Counted from the first letter of the stretch, positions 12,945 to 21,473 are shown. The stretch: DNA of 64,000 nt from Streptomyces nojiriensis (GCF_017639205.1 NZ_CP071139.1:6571501-6635500); one strand, 5' to 3'. The notes: generated from the sequence alone by a model not told the origin. Numbers and translations: made by a program.

Positions 12945-14051
12945 ATGGCAGGCACCGACCGCGAGAAGGCTCTCGACGCCGCTCTCGCACAGATTGAACG
13001 GCAATTCGGCAAGGGTGCGGTCATGCGCCTCGGCGACAAGCCGAACGACCCCATCGAGGTCATCCCCACCGGGTCGACCGCGCTGGACATCGCCCTCGGC
13101 GTCGGCGGGCTGCCCCGCGGCCGTGTGATCGAGGTGTACGGCCCGGAGTCCTCCGGTAAGACGACCCTGACCCTGCACGCCGTGGCCAACGCGCAGAAGG
13201 CCGGCGGCACCGTCGCCTTCGTGGACGCCGAGCACGCGCTCGACCCCGAGTACGCGAAGGCCCTCGGCGTCGACACCGACAACCTCATCCTGTCGCAGCC
13301 GGACACCGGCGAGCAGGCGCTGGAGATCGTGGACATGCTGGTCCGCTCCGGTGCCCTCGACCTGATCGTCATCGACTCCGTGGCCGCCCTCGTGCCGCGC
13401 GCGGAGATCGAGGGTGAGATGGGCGACTCGCACGTCGGCCTCCAGGCCCGACTGATGAGCCAGGCGCTCCGGAAGATCACCGGTGCGCTCAACCAGTCCA
13501 AGACCACCGCGATCTTCATCAACCAGCTCCGCGAGAAGATCGGTGTGATGTTCGGCTCGCCCGAGACCACCACCGGTGGTCGCGCGCTGAAGTTCTACGC
13601 CTCCGTGCGCCTCGACATCCGCCGCATCGAGACCCTCAAGGACGGCACGGACGCGGTCGGTAACCGCACCCGCGTCAAGGTCGTCAAGAACAAGGTCGCG
13701 CCCCCGTTCAAGCAGGCCGAGTTCGACATCCTCTACGGCCAGGGCATCAGCCGCGAGGGCGGCCTGATCGACATGGGCGTGGAGCACGGCTTCGTGCGCA
13801 AGGCCGGCGCCTGGTACACGTACGAGGGCGACCAGCTCGGCCAGGGCAAGGAGAACGCCCGCAACTTCCTGAAGGACAACCCCGACCTCGCCAACGAGAT
13901 CGAGCGGAAGATCAAGGAGAAGCTGGGCGTGGGTGTCCGCAAGGACGCCGCCGAAGCCGGCACGGACGCGGCCGATGCCACGGCCACCGCCGTGCCCGCC
14001 CCGGCAACGAAGGCCAAGACGACGGCCAAGGCCGCCGTGGCCAAGAGCTGA
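12945..14051 (+). CDS. recA: Recombinase RecA
   Basis: 368-aa RecA: ATP-dependent strand exchange and LexA co-protease in the SOS response. Walker A GPESSGKTT is near residues 66-74, Walker B LIVIDSVAAL near 140, loop L1 EGEMGDSHVGLQARLMSQALRK (in two parts) and loop L2 with FINQLREKIGVMFGSPETTTGG. The C-terminal tail is Ala/Lys/Thr-rich, as in other streptomycetes, rather than acidic. No intein. The ATG at 12945 (MAGTDREKAL) is chosen because it matches the family N-terminus and has GGTGG upstream; a longer frame from 12879 is not conserved-looking. recX follows after 3 bp. Confidence 0.97.
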   Translation: MAGTDREKALDAALAQIERQFGKGAVMRLGDKPNDPIEVIPTGSTALDIALGVGGLPRGRVIEVYGPESSGKTTLTLHAVANAQKAGGTVAFVDAEHALDPEYAKALGVDTDNLILSQPDTGEQALEIVDMLVRSGALDLIVIDSVAALVPRAEIEGEMGDSHVGLQARLMSQALRKITGALNQSKTTAIFINQLREKIGVMFGSPETTTGGRALKFYASVRLDIRRIETLKDGTDAVGNRTRVKVVKNKVAPPFKQAEFDILYGQGISREGGLIDMGVEHGFVRKAGAWYTYEGDQLGQGKENARNFLKDNPDLANEIERKIKEKLGVGVRKDAAEAGTDAADATATAVPAPATKAKTTAKAAVAKS

Positions 14052-14054
14052 CCC

Positions 14055-14618
14055 GTGCGGGAGCAGGAAGGGGGCGGCGAGCGCCGCGGCCGTGAGGGCC
14101 GTTCGGAGCTGCCGCCCCAGAGCCCCGAGGAGCAGGCGCGGGCGATCTGTCTGCGCCTGCTCACCGGGAGCCCGCGTACCCGGCGCCAGCTCGCGGACGC
14201 CCTGCACAAGCGGGGCATCCCCGAGGAGGTGTCGCAGCAGGTCCTCTCCCGGTACGAGGAGGTCGGCCTGATCGACGACGCGGCCTTCGCCGGAGCCTGG
14301 GTCGAGTCCCGGCACCGCGGCCGCGGCCTGGCCCGCCGGGCACTGGCCCAGGAGCTCCGGACCAAGGGGGTGCACGCCACCCTCGTGGAGGAGGCCCTGG
14401 AGTTGCTGGACTCCGACCAGGAGGAGCAGACCGCCCGGGAGCTCGTGGAGCGCAAGCTCCGCTCCACCCGGGGCCTGGAGCGGGACAAGCGGATCCGGCG
14501 CCTCGCCGGGATGCTCGCCCGCAAGGGATACCCGGAGGGCATGGCCCTGCGGGTGGTGCGCCGCGCGCTGGAGACGGAGGGCGACGACGCCGACGACCTC
14601 GGGTACCCGGGGGAGTGA
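14055..14618 (+). CDS. recX: Regulatory protein RecX
   Basis: 187-aa RecX, which binds the RecA filament and limits its activity. Three tandem three-helix RecX repeats are visible after a 25-residue polar N-terminus: AICLRLLTGSPRTRRQLADAL, VGLIDDAAFAGAWVESR with RGLARRALAQELRTKGV, and RELVERKLRSTRGL with RRLAGMLARKGYPEGMALRVV. GTG start 3 bp after the recA stop, so it is cotranscribed and probably coupled. Confidence 0.93.
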   Translation: MREQEGGGERRGREGRSELPPQSPEEQARAICLRLLTGSPRTRRQLADALHKRGIPEEVSQQVLSRYEEVGLIDDAAFAGAWVESRHRGRGLARRALAQELRTKGVHATLVEEALELLDSDQEEQTARELVERKLRSTRGLERDKRIRRLAGMLARKGYPEGMALRVVRRALETEGDDADDLGYPGE

Positions 14619-14708
14619 GCCGGTGGGCCCGGGGTGGGGTTAGCCCCCGGGGCCGGACGCCGGAGCACGCCAGTGTCATGCGCCGGACACGGCGGCAGAG
14701 TTGGCCGC

Positions 14709-17261
14709 ATGATGCTGCGCTACGCCCTCCAGACCGTCAGGGACCGCAAGGCCGGTTTCCTCGGCGCCTTCGTCGCACTGCTGTGCGCGGCCGCCCTCAT
14801 CACCGCCTGCGGGACGCTCCTGGAGACGGGCCTCCGCGGAAAGATCGGCACCGAGCGCTACGCGGCCACGCCGGTCCTCGTCTCCGCCGACCAGAACGTC
14901 CACGAGACCACGGTCAAGGAGAAGAAGGGCGGACGGACCAAGACCAAGCACAAGGCCAAGCCCGTCGCCGAGCGGGCCTGGCTCCCCGCCGCCACCGTGG
15001 ACACGGTCCGTGCCGTGCCCGGCGTCGAGCGGGCCGTCCCCGAGCTCACCTTCCAGGCCGTCCCCCTGGTCAAGGCCCCCGGCAGGCCGGTGCCCTCGTA
15101 CGGGCACGCCTGGACCTCCGCCGCACTGACCCCCTTCACCCTCTCCGAGGGCGGCGCCCCGCAGAGCGGCGCCGAGGTCGTCGTCGACCGTGCGCTGGCC
15201 GCCCGCGCCGGGCTGAAGCCCGGCTCCGAACTCGCCGTGCAGTCCACCGGCGAACCCAGGACGTACCGGGTCAGCGGGGTCGCGAAGACGGACCGGGGCG
15301 ACCTCGCGCAGCAGAGCGCGCTCTTCTTCAGCGACGACGAGGCCCAGCGGCTCGCCGCCCGTGACGGCCAGGTCAGCGCCGTCGGGGTGCTGCCCGCGCC
15401 GGGCGTCGGCACCGCCGAGCTCGCCGCCCGCGTCGAGCGGGCGCTGCAGGGCACCACCGCACAGGTCACCGCGGGCGACGACCGCGGACCCGTCGAATTC
15501 CTCGACGCCGCCGGTGCCCGCGTCAAGCTGGTCTCCATGGGCGGCGCGATGGGCGGCACCTCGCTGCTCGTCGCGATCCTCGTGGTCGTCGGCACCTTCG
15601 CGCTCTCCGTCCGGCAGCGCTACCGCGAACTCGCCCTGCTGCGGGCCATCGCCGCCACCCCCGGGCAGCTACGCCGCATGATCGGCCGGGAAGCGCTGCT
15701 CGTCGGCCTGGCCGCCGGCGTCGCCGGAGCGCTCGCCGGGCTGCCGCTCGCCGCCTGGCTGTACGGCCGGTTCGTCGACAGCGGCGTCGTCCCCGTCACC
15801 CTGGAGCGCACCGCCGGCATCTTCCCGATGTTCGCGGCCGTCGCCGCCAGCCTGCTCGGCGCCTGGGCCGCCGCCCGGATCACCGGCCGCCGGATCGCCC
15901 GGATCCGCCCGGCCGAGGCGCTCGCCGAAGCCGCCGTGGAGCGGGGGCGGCCCGGCTGGATCCGCACCGGGCTCGGCGTGCTGCTGCTGGCGGGCGGGGC
16001 GGTGCTGGTCGTCGCACTCGGATCGCTGCGCACCGAGCCGGCCTCCACCCCGGTCACCTTCCTCGCCGTGGTGGTCCTGGCCGGGGCGGTCTCGCTGCTC
16101 GGCCCGCTGCTCGTACGGGGCGCCACCGCGCTGCTCGCCGGACCGCTGCGGCTGGCCGGCCCGGGCGGCCACCTGGCCACCGCCAACCTGCGCGGGAACG
16201 CCACGCGCATGGCCTCCGCCGTCACCCCGCTCGCGCTGCTGATCGGCATGACCTGCACCGTGCTCTTCATCACCCCGACGCTCGGGGACGCCGCCCGGGC
16301 CCAGGCCCGCGACGGGATCCGGGCCCAGTGGGTCCTGGCCGCGCAGGGCCCCGGAGTCACGCGGGAGGCCGCCGAGCGGGTCCGGCGTACCCCGGGGGTC
16401 ACGGCGGCCACCGAGATCGTGCACACGTCGGTACGGGTGGGGCTGACGAAGTACGCCGCGCAGGGCGTCACCCCGGCCGGGCTGACCCGGACCTGGAACC
16501 CGGAGGTCACCGGCGGCAGCCTGGACGGCTTCGGCGAGGGGAGCGCGGCGGTGAGCGAACTCGCCGCCGGCCGGCTGGGGCTGAAGCCGGGGAGCCCGCT
16601 CGAGCTGACGCTCGGGGACGGGACCCCGGTCACGCTGACGGTCTCGGCCGTGTACGCGCGGGGGCTCGGCTTCGGCGACCTGACCCTGCCGCACGGGCTG
16701 GTGGCCGCCCACACGGACAATCCGCTGGCCGCCGGCGTGCTGGTGGCGGCCGAACCGGGTTCCGGGACCGGACGCGAGCAACTGGCCGCGGCGGTGCGGG
16801 CGTTCCCGGGCGTACGGGTGCAGTCCGCGGCGGACGCCGACGCGGCCCGGGCCGAGCGGCAGGACGCCGGGGCGGAGATCAACCTGCTGGCGATGGGCCT
16901 GGTGCTGGCCTTCACCGCGATCGCGGTGGTGAACACGCTCGCGATGTCGACCGCCGAGCGGTTCCGGGAGTTCGCGATGCTGCGGCTCGCGGGGGCGAAG
17001 CGCCGGCAGGTGCTGCGGATGCTGCGGACGGAGGCGCTGGCGGTGGTCTTGATCGGGACGGCGCTGGGGTCGGGGATCGCGCTGGCCGTACTGACCGCGT
17101 TCAGCGTGGGCATGACCGGGGTGGCGGCGCCCGCGGTGCTGCCGGTGGCCTACGCGGCGGTGGTGGGGGTGGCCGGGGTGCTGGCCCTGGCGGCCACTGC
17201 CCTCCCGGGCCGGGTGGCGCTGCGGGTACCTCCGGTGGAAGTGGCCACGGCGAAGGCGTAG
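14709..17261 (+). CDS. FtsX-like ABC transporter permease (MacB/LolCE-type)
   Basis: 850-aa permease with two FtsX modules. One N-terminal span (residues 18-40), a large extracellular MacB-like domain (40-285), three spans between about 290 and 420, then a second copy: span near 440-480, a short extracellular region, and three C-terminal spans from about 725 to 845. The motif SVRQRYRELALLRAIAATPGQLRRM and its repeat TAERFREFAMLRLAGAKRRQVLRM (each read in parts) mark the cytoplasmic coupling helices. Such permeases need an ABC ATPase, usually encoded next door, but none lies next to it: upstream is recX, downstream the opposite-strand rhodanese. Either ATG of the ATGATG at 14709 could be the start. 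Likely exports lipids, peptides or antibiotics. Confidence 0.88.
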   Translation: MMLRYALQTVRDRKAGFLGAFVALLCAAALITACGTLLETGLRGKIGTERYAATPVLVSADQNVHETTVKEKKGGRTKTKHKAKPVAERAWLPAATVDTVRAVPGVERAVPELTFQAVPLVKAPGRPVPSYGHAWTSAALTPFTLSEGGAPQSGAEVVVDRALAARAGLKPGSELAVQSTGEPRTYRVSGVAKTDRGDLAQQSALFFSDDEAQRLAARDGQVSAVGVLPAPGVGTAELAARVERALQGTTAQVTAGDDRGPVEFLDAAGARVKLVSMGGAMGGTSLLVAILVVVGTFALSVRQRYRELALLRAIAATPGQLRRMIGREALLVGLAAGVAGALAGLPLAAWLYGRFVDSGVVPVTLERTAGIFPMFAAVAASLLGAWAAARITGRRIARIRPAEALAEAAVERGRPGWIRTGLGVLLLAGGAVLVVALGSLRTEPASTPVTFLAVVVLAGAVSLLGPLLVRGATALLAGPLRLAGPGGHLATANLRGNATRMASAVTPLALLIGMTCTVLFITPTLGDAARAQARDGIRAQWVLAAQGPGVTREAAERVRRTPGVTAATEIVHTSVRVGLTKYAAQGVTPAGLTRTWNPEVTGGSLDGFGEGSAAVSELAAGRLGLKPGSPLELTLGDGTPVTLTVSAVYARGLGFGDLTLPHGLVAAHTDNPLAAGVLVAAEPGSGTGREQLAAAVRAFPGVRVQSAADADAARAERQDAGAEINLLAMGLVLAFTAIAVVNTLAMSTAERFREFAMLRLAGAKRRQVLRMLRTEALAVVLIGTALGSGIALAVLTAFSVGMTGVAAPAVLPVAYAAVVGVAGVLALAATALPGRVALRVPPVEVATAKA

Positions 17262-17277
17262 CCCCCGGACCCCCGCG

Positions 17278-17326
17278 CCTCAATCGCCGGCGAGGCTGGA
17301 TTTTCCAGCCCGTCCGGCGTTTGAGG
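17278..17326 (+). terminator. Streptomyces-type long inverted repeat, probable bidirectional terminator
   Basis: CCTCAATCGCCGG at 17278-17290 and CCGGCGTTTGAGG at 17314-17326 are the outer arms, with GGCTGGA (17294-17300) and TCCAGCC (17304-17310) inside and a TTT loop. Near-identical CCTCAA...TTGAGG elements recur between genes across Streptomyces genomes. It separates the convergent permease and rhodanese genes, so it can end both transcripts. Confidence 0.75.
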
Positions 17327-17354
17327 ACCGGGTCCGGGCGGAGCCCGGGGAGTT

Positions 17355-17744
17355 TCAGGCGGGTGCGACCGGGAGGCCCGCCGTCTTCCAGGCCTGGAAG
17401 CCGCCGGTCAGGTCCGTCGCGCGGTGGAGACCCAGGGCGTGGAGCGAGGCCGCGGCGAGGCTGGACGCGTAGCCCTCGTTGCAGATCACCACCACCTGGA
17501 GGTCGTGGCTCGTGGCGTCGGGGAGGCGGTGGCTGCCCCGGGGGTCCAGGCGCCACTCCAGCTCGTTGCGCTCGACCACCAGCGCGCCCGGGATCAGCCC
17601 GTCCCGCTCGCGCAGGGCCTGGTAGCGGATGTCCACCAGGAGGGCCCCGGCCCGGGAGGCGGCGTACGCCTCCCGGGCGTCCACGCGGGTGTAGCCCGCG
17701 CGGACCCGCTCCAGCAGCTCGTCGATGCCGACCGGGGCGCTCAC
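17355..17744 (-). CDS. Rhodanese-like sulfurtransferase
   Basis: 129-aa single-domain rhodanese. Conserved parts: DAREAYAA and LLVDIRY near residues 22-41, IPGALVVERNELEW near 51-64, and the active loop CNEGYAS with the catalytic Cys88, followed by LGLHRATDLTGGFQAWKTAGLPV. It would transfer sulfane sulfur, fitting its place directly downstream of cysteine dioxygenase. Its GTG start overlaps the dioxygenase stop (GTGA at 17741-17744), so translation is coupled. Confidence 0.9.
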   Translation of the reverse strand: MSAPVGIDELLERVRAGYTRVDAREAYAASRAGALLVDIRYQALRERDGLIPGALVVERNELEWRLDPRGSHRLPDATSHDLQVVVICNEGYASSLAAASLHALGLHRATDLTGGFQAWKTAGLPVAPA

Positions 17745-18289
17745 TGCCAGTCCGCCGGACGCTCGACGTGCTCCAGGCTGAGCACCGGGCCGCTGCGGCT
17801 GTAGCGGCGGATCAGCGGGAGCGGCGGGTAGTAGGCGTGCACGGAGACCGCGTGCTCGGCCTGCGACTCGTTGAGGACCTCGTGCACGTGGTGTTCCCGG
17901 AAGGCGCGCCCCGATCCCGCGGCCAGTGTGCGGCGGCGGTCGACGTCAGGGGCCAGTTCCAGGGACTTCCAGCCCTCCGAGGGCAGGCGCACGGTCAGCG
18001 AGTGCTCGGTGAGCCGGCCCTGGGCGGTGGCGAACGCGCCCCGCGATTCGGCGTGGTCGTGCCAGCCGGTTCCGGTGCCCGGAGGCCAGCCGATCAGCCA
18101 TGCCTCGCTGCCGCCCGGCCCCTCCAGCCGGATCCAGGTGCGGCCCTCGGGATCGAGCGGCAGCGAGGCCACGATCGCGGGGTCGGCCGCTGTGCGGAGG
18201 GCGAAGTCGAGGAGCTCGGCGGCGGTGGGGCCGTCGGCCGTCGGCGGGGACTCCGGGGCGTACGGGGGTGCGGATGCGGGTGCAGACAT
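17741..18289 (-). CDS. Cysteine dioxygenase
   Basis: 182-aa cupin enzyme that oxidises cysteine to cysteine sulfinate with O2. Iron ligands are seen as GWHDHAESRGAF (His77, His79) and EHHVHEV (His134 or His136), the HxH...H triad of type I cysteine dioxygenase. The C-terminus has SVHAYYPPL and the substrate tyrosine. ATG at 18289 (MSAPASAPPY) is preferred over 18343 because the extra residues are unlike the family; AGGAACGG lies about 12 nt upstream. It is the first structural gene behind a Cys-rich leader peptide and is coupled to the rhodanese. Confidence 0.9.
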   Translation of the reverse strand: MSAPASAPPYAPESPPTADGPTAAELLDFALRTAADPAIVASLPLDPEGRTWIRLEGPGGSEAWLIGWPPGTGTGWHDHAESRGAFATAQGRLTEHSLTVRLPSEGWKSLELAPDVDRRRTLAAGSGRAFREHHVHEVLNESQAEHAVSVHAYYPPLPLIRRYSRSGPVLSLEHVERPADWQ

Positions 18290-18367
18290 GAAAGGGGACC
18301 GTTCCTGGGTTCGCGGAGGTGCGCGCAGGCCGGTGGACGGCACGGGGCGCGCGGAAGGAAGGGCGAA

Positions 18368-18454
18368 TCAGCAGGAAGGGCGACACACGCAGCCCGCGTA
18401 GCGGAGCAGGTCCATATGGACCCTCCGCCACAGGCGTACGTCGTTGCCGGTCAT
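18368..18454 (-). CDS. Cysteine-tailed leader peptide upstream of cysteine dioxygenase
   Basis: 28-codon ORF from ATG at 18454, product ending GCVCRPSC, with three Cys in the last seven residues and the segment RRVHMDLLRYAGCVC that fits the Streptomyces 'putative leader peptide' pattern RxHxDLxRxxxxxC found before sulfur genes. It ends 78 nt before the cysteine dioxygenase start. A GC-rich inverted repeat (GCGCGC at 18321-18326 and 18347-18352) lies between. Ribosome pausing at the Cys codons when Cys-tRNA is scarce could control the downstream operon (inference). Confidence 0.72.
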   Translation of the reverse strand: MTGNDVRLWRRVHMDLLRYAGCVCRPSC

Positions 18455-18486
18455 TCCGCGAGTGAACCACGGAGTCCCGGAGACGG

Positions 18487-20088
18487 TCAATCGATCACCA
18501 CGGTCGGCGTGGGCGCCGGAGCGGGCGTCGGCGTCGCCGTGGAGGGCGCCGGCACCCGGGACGCGGGCGCGCCCGCCCGCAGCGTGTCCGCCGCCTCGTA
18601 CAGCTCCGCCGGGCGGACCCCCGCGAAGGTCGCCGCCAGATGGCCGTCGGGTCGCACGAGCAGCACGGTGTGGGCCGGAGCCCCCGGGTAGCTGTCCGCG
18701 ACCAACAGGTCGGTGCGGACCGGGAGGGCGCTCACCGCCGCCGCGAGGCGGGGCATCAGCCCGGCGCCGAGCCAGTGCCGCCGGTCCCAGACCCCGGTGC
18801 CGGGAGCCACCAGGACGACCAGCAGCCGGCCCTGCCCGAGCAGGTCCCGCAGGGGAACGGTCGCCCCGTCGGGCGCGGTCACCGCAACGTTCGCCACCGG
18901 GCCGCCCGGCTCCGTGGCCGTCGGGACCTCGCGTACGGCGACCGGCGGGGCGTACGTGGGCTCCGCGCCCAGCGGCCCGCGCCCCAGGTGGCCGTCGGTG
19001 AGCAGCGATTCGGCGGAACGCGCGGCGCCGGGGAGGTAGGTGCGCAGGCCGCCCCCGGCCCGCAGCGACGGCATCGCCTGGTCGGCCGCGCGCAGCCGGG
19101 AGGCGACCGCGGTGCGCCGCTCGCCCTCGTAGCTGTCGAGCAGGGCCTCGGAGGCCCCCTGGTGCCAGGCCAGGGAGAGCTTCCACGCCAGGTTCTCGGC
19201 GTCCCGGAGCCCCTCCTCGACGCCCTGGGTGCCGAGCGCGCCCAGCAGGTGCGCGGCGTCTCCGGCGAGGAAGGCGCGGCCGTCCCGCCAGCGCCGGGCC
19301 AGGCGGTGGTGCACGGTGTGGACCCCGGTGTCGATGAGGTCGTACGGGGGCGTCGTGCCGCCGCACCACACCGCGAGGGTGTCGCGGATCAGGGTCACCA
19401 GCGCGTCGGGAGTCACGAGTTCACCGCGGGGCGGGAGCAGCCAGTCCAGCCGCCACACCCCGTCGCGCAGCGGCCGCGAGGTGACCTCGTGCGGCGGGCT
19501 GCGGTGCAGCAAGGCCTCGCCGGGCCACGGCAGTTCGGTGCGCAGCGCGGCCACGGCATGCCGCTCCACGGCGGTGCGGCCCGGGAAGCGGATGCCGAGG
19601 AGCTTGCGCGCGGTGGAGCGGGCGCCGTCGCAGCCGACCAGGTAACTCCCGCGCCACCAGGTGGTTTCGGCGCCCCGGGTGTGCGCGGTGACGCCCCGGC
19701 CGTCCTGCTCCAGGGAGTCCAGTTTGCTGTCGGTGACCAGCTGGACGAGCGGGTGGGCCGCGGCGGCGTCGCGCAGGCCGCGCGTCAGCGCGTGCTGCGG
19801 CACGTGCAGCGGGGCCGGGTGGTCCTCGAAGGTGATCCGCCGGTCGGGCCGGCTCCGGCGCATCGTGCGCCAGGCGGCGAAGTACGCCCCCTCGTCGCGC
19901 AGCGTCGTACAGCCGAGCCGGTGCGCCATGGCCGCCGTTTCGGCGTGCAGGACGACGGTACGGGCCGGGCGGACCTCTTCCTTGCCGGGCCCCTCGTCGA
20001 GCACGACGGAGGGCACGCCCGCACCCGCCAGGGCGAGCGACAGGGACAGCCCGACGGGTCCCGCGCCGACGACGATCACCGGGTCCAT
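18487..20088 (-). CDS. FAD-dependent aromatic-ring monooxygenase (PHBH fold)
   Basis: 533-aa flavoprotein hydroxylase. The FAD dinucleotide fold VIVVGAGPVGLSLSLAL is at residues 4-20, the DG motif YLVGCDGARSTARKLLGI near 160-177, and the second FAD motif RAFLAGDAAHLLGALGTQGVEEGLRDAENLAWKL (read in parts) near 270-303. A C-terminal thioredoxin-like domain (about 400-520) ends in a Pro/Thr-rich tail, as in aklavinone- or phenol-type hydroxylases. Substrate unknown, and no pathway genes adjoin it. The ATG at 20088 starts the FAD motif at the usual distance; a longer frame to 20232 crosses the promoter. Confidence 0.85.
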   Translation of the reverse strand: MDPVIVVGAGPVGLSLSLALAGAGVPSVVLDEGPGKEEVRPARTVVLHAETAAMAHRLGCTTLRDEGAYFAAWRTMRRSRPDRRITFEDHPAPLHVPQHALTRGLRDAAAAHPLVQLVTDSKLDSLEQDGRGVTAHTRGAETTWWRGSYLVGCDGARSTARKLLGIRFPGRTAVERHAVAALRTELPWPGEALLHRSPPHEVTSRPLRDGVWRLDWLLPPRGELVTPDALVTLIRDTLAVWCGGTTPPYDLIDTGVHTVHHRLARRWRDGRAFLAGDAAHLLGALGTQGVEEGLRDAENLAWKLSLAWHQGASEALLDSYEGERRTAVASRLRAADQAMPSLRAGGGLRTYLPGAARSAESLLTDGHLGRGPLGAEPTYAPPVAVREVPTATEPGGPVANVAVTAPDGATVPLRDLLGQGRLLVVLVAPGTGVWDRRHWLGAGLMPRLAAAVSALPVRTDLLVADSYPGAPAHTVLLVRPDGHLAATFAGVRPAELYEAADTLRAGAPASRVPAPSTATPTPAPAPTPTVVID

Positions 20089-20111
20089 GGCGCGGCTCCC
20101 GATGTCCGGTA

Positions 20112-20156
20112 TGTGATCACAGAACGTATGCAACCCACTGTAGGTGCCCGCGTCAA
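20112..20156 (-). promoter_or_regulatory. Probable promoter and operator of the FAD monooxygenase
   Basis: On the minus strand TTGACG (20156-20151), 17-18 bp, then TTGCAT/TGCATA (20133-20127) is a reasonable promoter placing the start near 20121 and leaving a 33-nt leader. The palindrome TGTGATCACA (20112-20121) sits at the start point, where a repressor would act. Confidence 0.4.
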
Positions 20157-20760
20157 GTGACACCCGTCGGCCGAGTGGCAACTGGAATCGGAAACCCGAA
20201 AAGGGGCGTTGCTCCGTGTGATCCGCACTCACGCGGACCGCCTAGCTACCGATGGGCCGGCTGCTCCACATCGCTCGGGCTGCCGCCGCTGGTTGCGCCC
20301 TCCCCGTGATCCGCGTGCCGATTAGGTGCCCGCAGGTGTACCGGGTGAGTTTCGCCGGAAATTCGTGGCCACGGTGTGCGGTTCGGCTGGTTTCAGTCAT
20401 CGCGTGACTCAAATTCCCGCGTCAAGTATTTCGGTCTCCGCTTGGCTCGAATTCTCTATCCTGACATCAGGCCAATTCGGCCGGAATTGAACCTTTCGCT
20501 TATTTTGTTCGGGATGGTTATGTAGCGCTTTGCCTCTTTATTTCGCACGCCCTGGGTCGTCTGAGGCTCAAGTAACCCTCAGAAGGTTGTTTTCTCGCTT
20601 GCCTCGCTCCAGTAGGCGTGGAATTGTCGTGGCCATGCAGGGGGCGGGAAGCGTCCACCGCATGCAAGGGGAGTTGAAGGCTGTAACAGTTTCAGTCCCC
20701 CTCCTGTTCTGTCGGATGGCATATTGAGCGTCTATTGCTCAGGGTGAAAGGTGAAGGATC
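20157..20760 (+). other. Long lower-GC intergenic region
   Basis: About 600 bp without a gene I can support. Base composition is clearly less GC-rich than the surroundings from about 20300 onward. It holds an imperfect palindrome CAATTCGGCCGGAATTG at 20473-20489. It must carry the promoter for the secreted-protein pair; CATATT at 20730-20735 is a weak -10 candidate. A 65-codon ORF at 20530-20727 lacks codon bias and a ribosome site and is not called. Confidence 0.5.
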
Positions 20761-21120
20761 TTGTTGAAGAGCACTCGCATTCGGCGGATCGCTGCCGCTC
20801 CGGCGCTTGGAGTGATGCTTGCCGGTCTCTTATCGCTCGGCGGCGGAGCGACAGCATCGGCTTCCGAGTCCGGCGCTACCGGGCACCCCACCGGTTGCCT
20901 CGCGGAGAAGCCTGCTGGGAATTGGGGTGCGGTCGTCAGGTGCACGAACGCCAATGGCGGCTCGTATCGGGCTGTCGCCAACTGCAGGAGCGTTGATACC
21001 GGAAGGGAGGCGCAGTTCTACGGCGATTGGAGGCAGGATGGGTTTTCCTATGCTTACTGCCAGGGGTCTTATCAAGCCTATTCCGCAGGGTTTGTGTCAT
21101 CCCCTCGGAATAACACGTGA
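20761..21120 (+). CDS. Small secreted four-cysteine protein A
   Basis: 119-aa precursor with a Sec signal peptide (KSTRIRRIAAAPALGVML..., cleavage likely after ATASA near residue 34) and a mature part of about 85 residues. Four cysteines are spaced C-x14-C-x13-C-x24-C, with NWGAVVRC, NANGGSYRA and GDWRQDGFSYAYC around them. The start is TTG at 20761 or 20764; GGTGAAGGA lies just upstream, and 20764 gives the better spacing. The next gene encodes a paralogue with the same spacing. No known domain recognised; secreted, probably disulfide-bonded. Less GC-rich than most neighbours. Confidence 0.75.
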   Translation: MLKSTRIRRIAAAPALGVMLAGLLSLGGGATASASESGATGHPTGCLAEKPAGNWGAVVRCTNANGGSYRAVANCRSVDTGREAQFYGDWRQDGFSYAYCQGSYQAYSAGFVSSPRNNT

Positions 21121-21149
21121 GAACGTCCGGATCGATCACGAAAGGTTCA

Positions 21150-21473
21150 ATGAAAATGAAGAAGGTTTACACGGCGCTGCTCGCTGGCGCAGCGTTGGCG
21201 TTTCTCGGACTTCAAGGCGCGGCGACCGCGGCTCCCATGGGTTGGCCGGAAGGGTGTAGTAGCTTCCAGTCCCCGCTCGGTGGCGGCTGGGTGGCTACAT
21301 GTGAACACCCCAATGGTGGCCACTTTAAGGCAACCGTTAAATGTGAGCGATGGGATGGGAAGGGCTTCGTCAATCACGATGCGGCGGATTGGGCCAGCAG
21401 CGGGTTCTCGGCCGCCTTCTGCCCGCCGAACACTTCTGTCAAGGGCGGCTCCGTCTGGACAAGGTCCTACTAG
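21150..21473 (+). CDS. Small secreted four-cysteine protein B (paralogue of A)
   Basis: 107-aa precursor: signal peptide KMKKVYTALLAGAALAFLGL with cleavage likely after AATAA near residue 28, and a mature part of about 78 residues. Cysteine spacing is C-x14-C-x13-C-x25-C, almost identical to protein A, with shared GGGWVATC, HPNGGHFKA and ADWASSGFSAAFC. The rest has diverged, so this is an old tandem duplication. AAAGG is 4 nt before the ATG at 21150; an ATG at 21156 is an alternative. It lies 29 bp after protein A and is probably cotranscribed. Function unknown. Confidence 0.75.
   Translation: MKMKKVYTALLAGAALAFLGLQGAATAAPMGWPEGCSSFQSPLGGGWVATCEHPNGGHFKATVKCERWDGKGFVNHDAADWASSGFSAAFCPPNTSVKGGSVWTRSY

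Noticed and set aside
20530..20727. 65-codon ORF in the long intergenic region
   Set aside because: No Shine-Dalgarno, no Streptomyces third-position bias, no motif.
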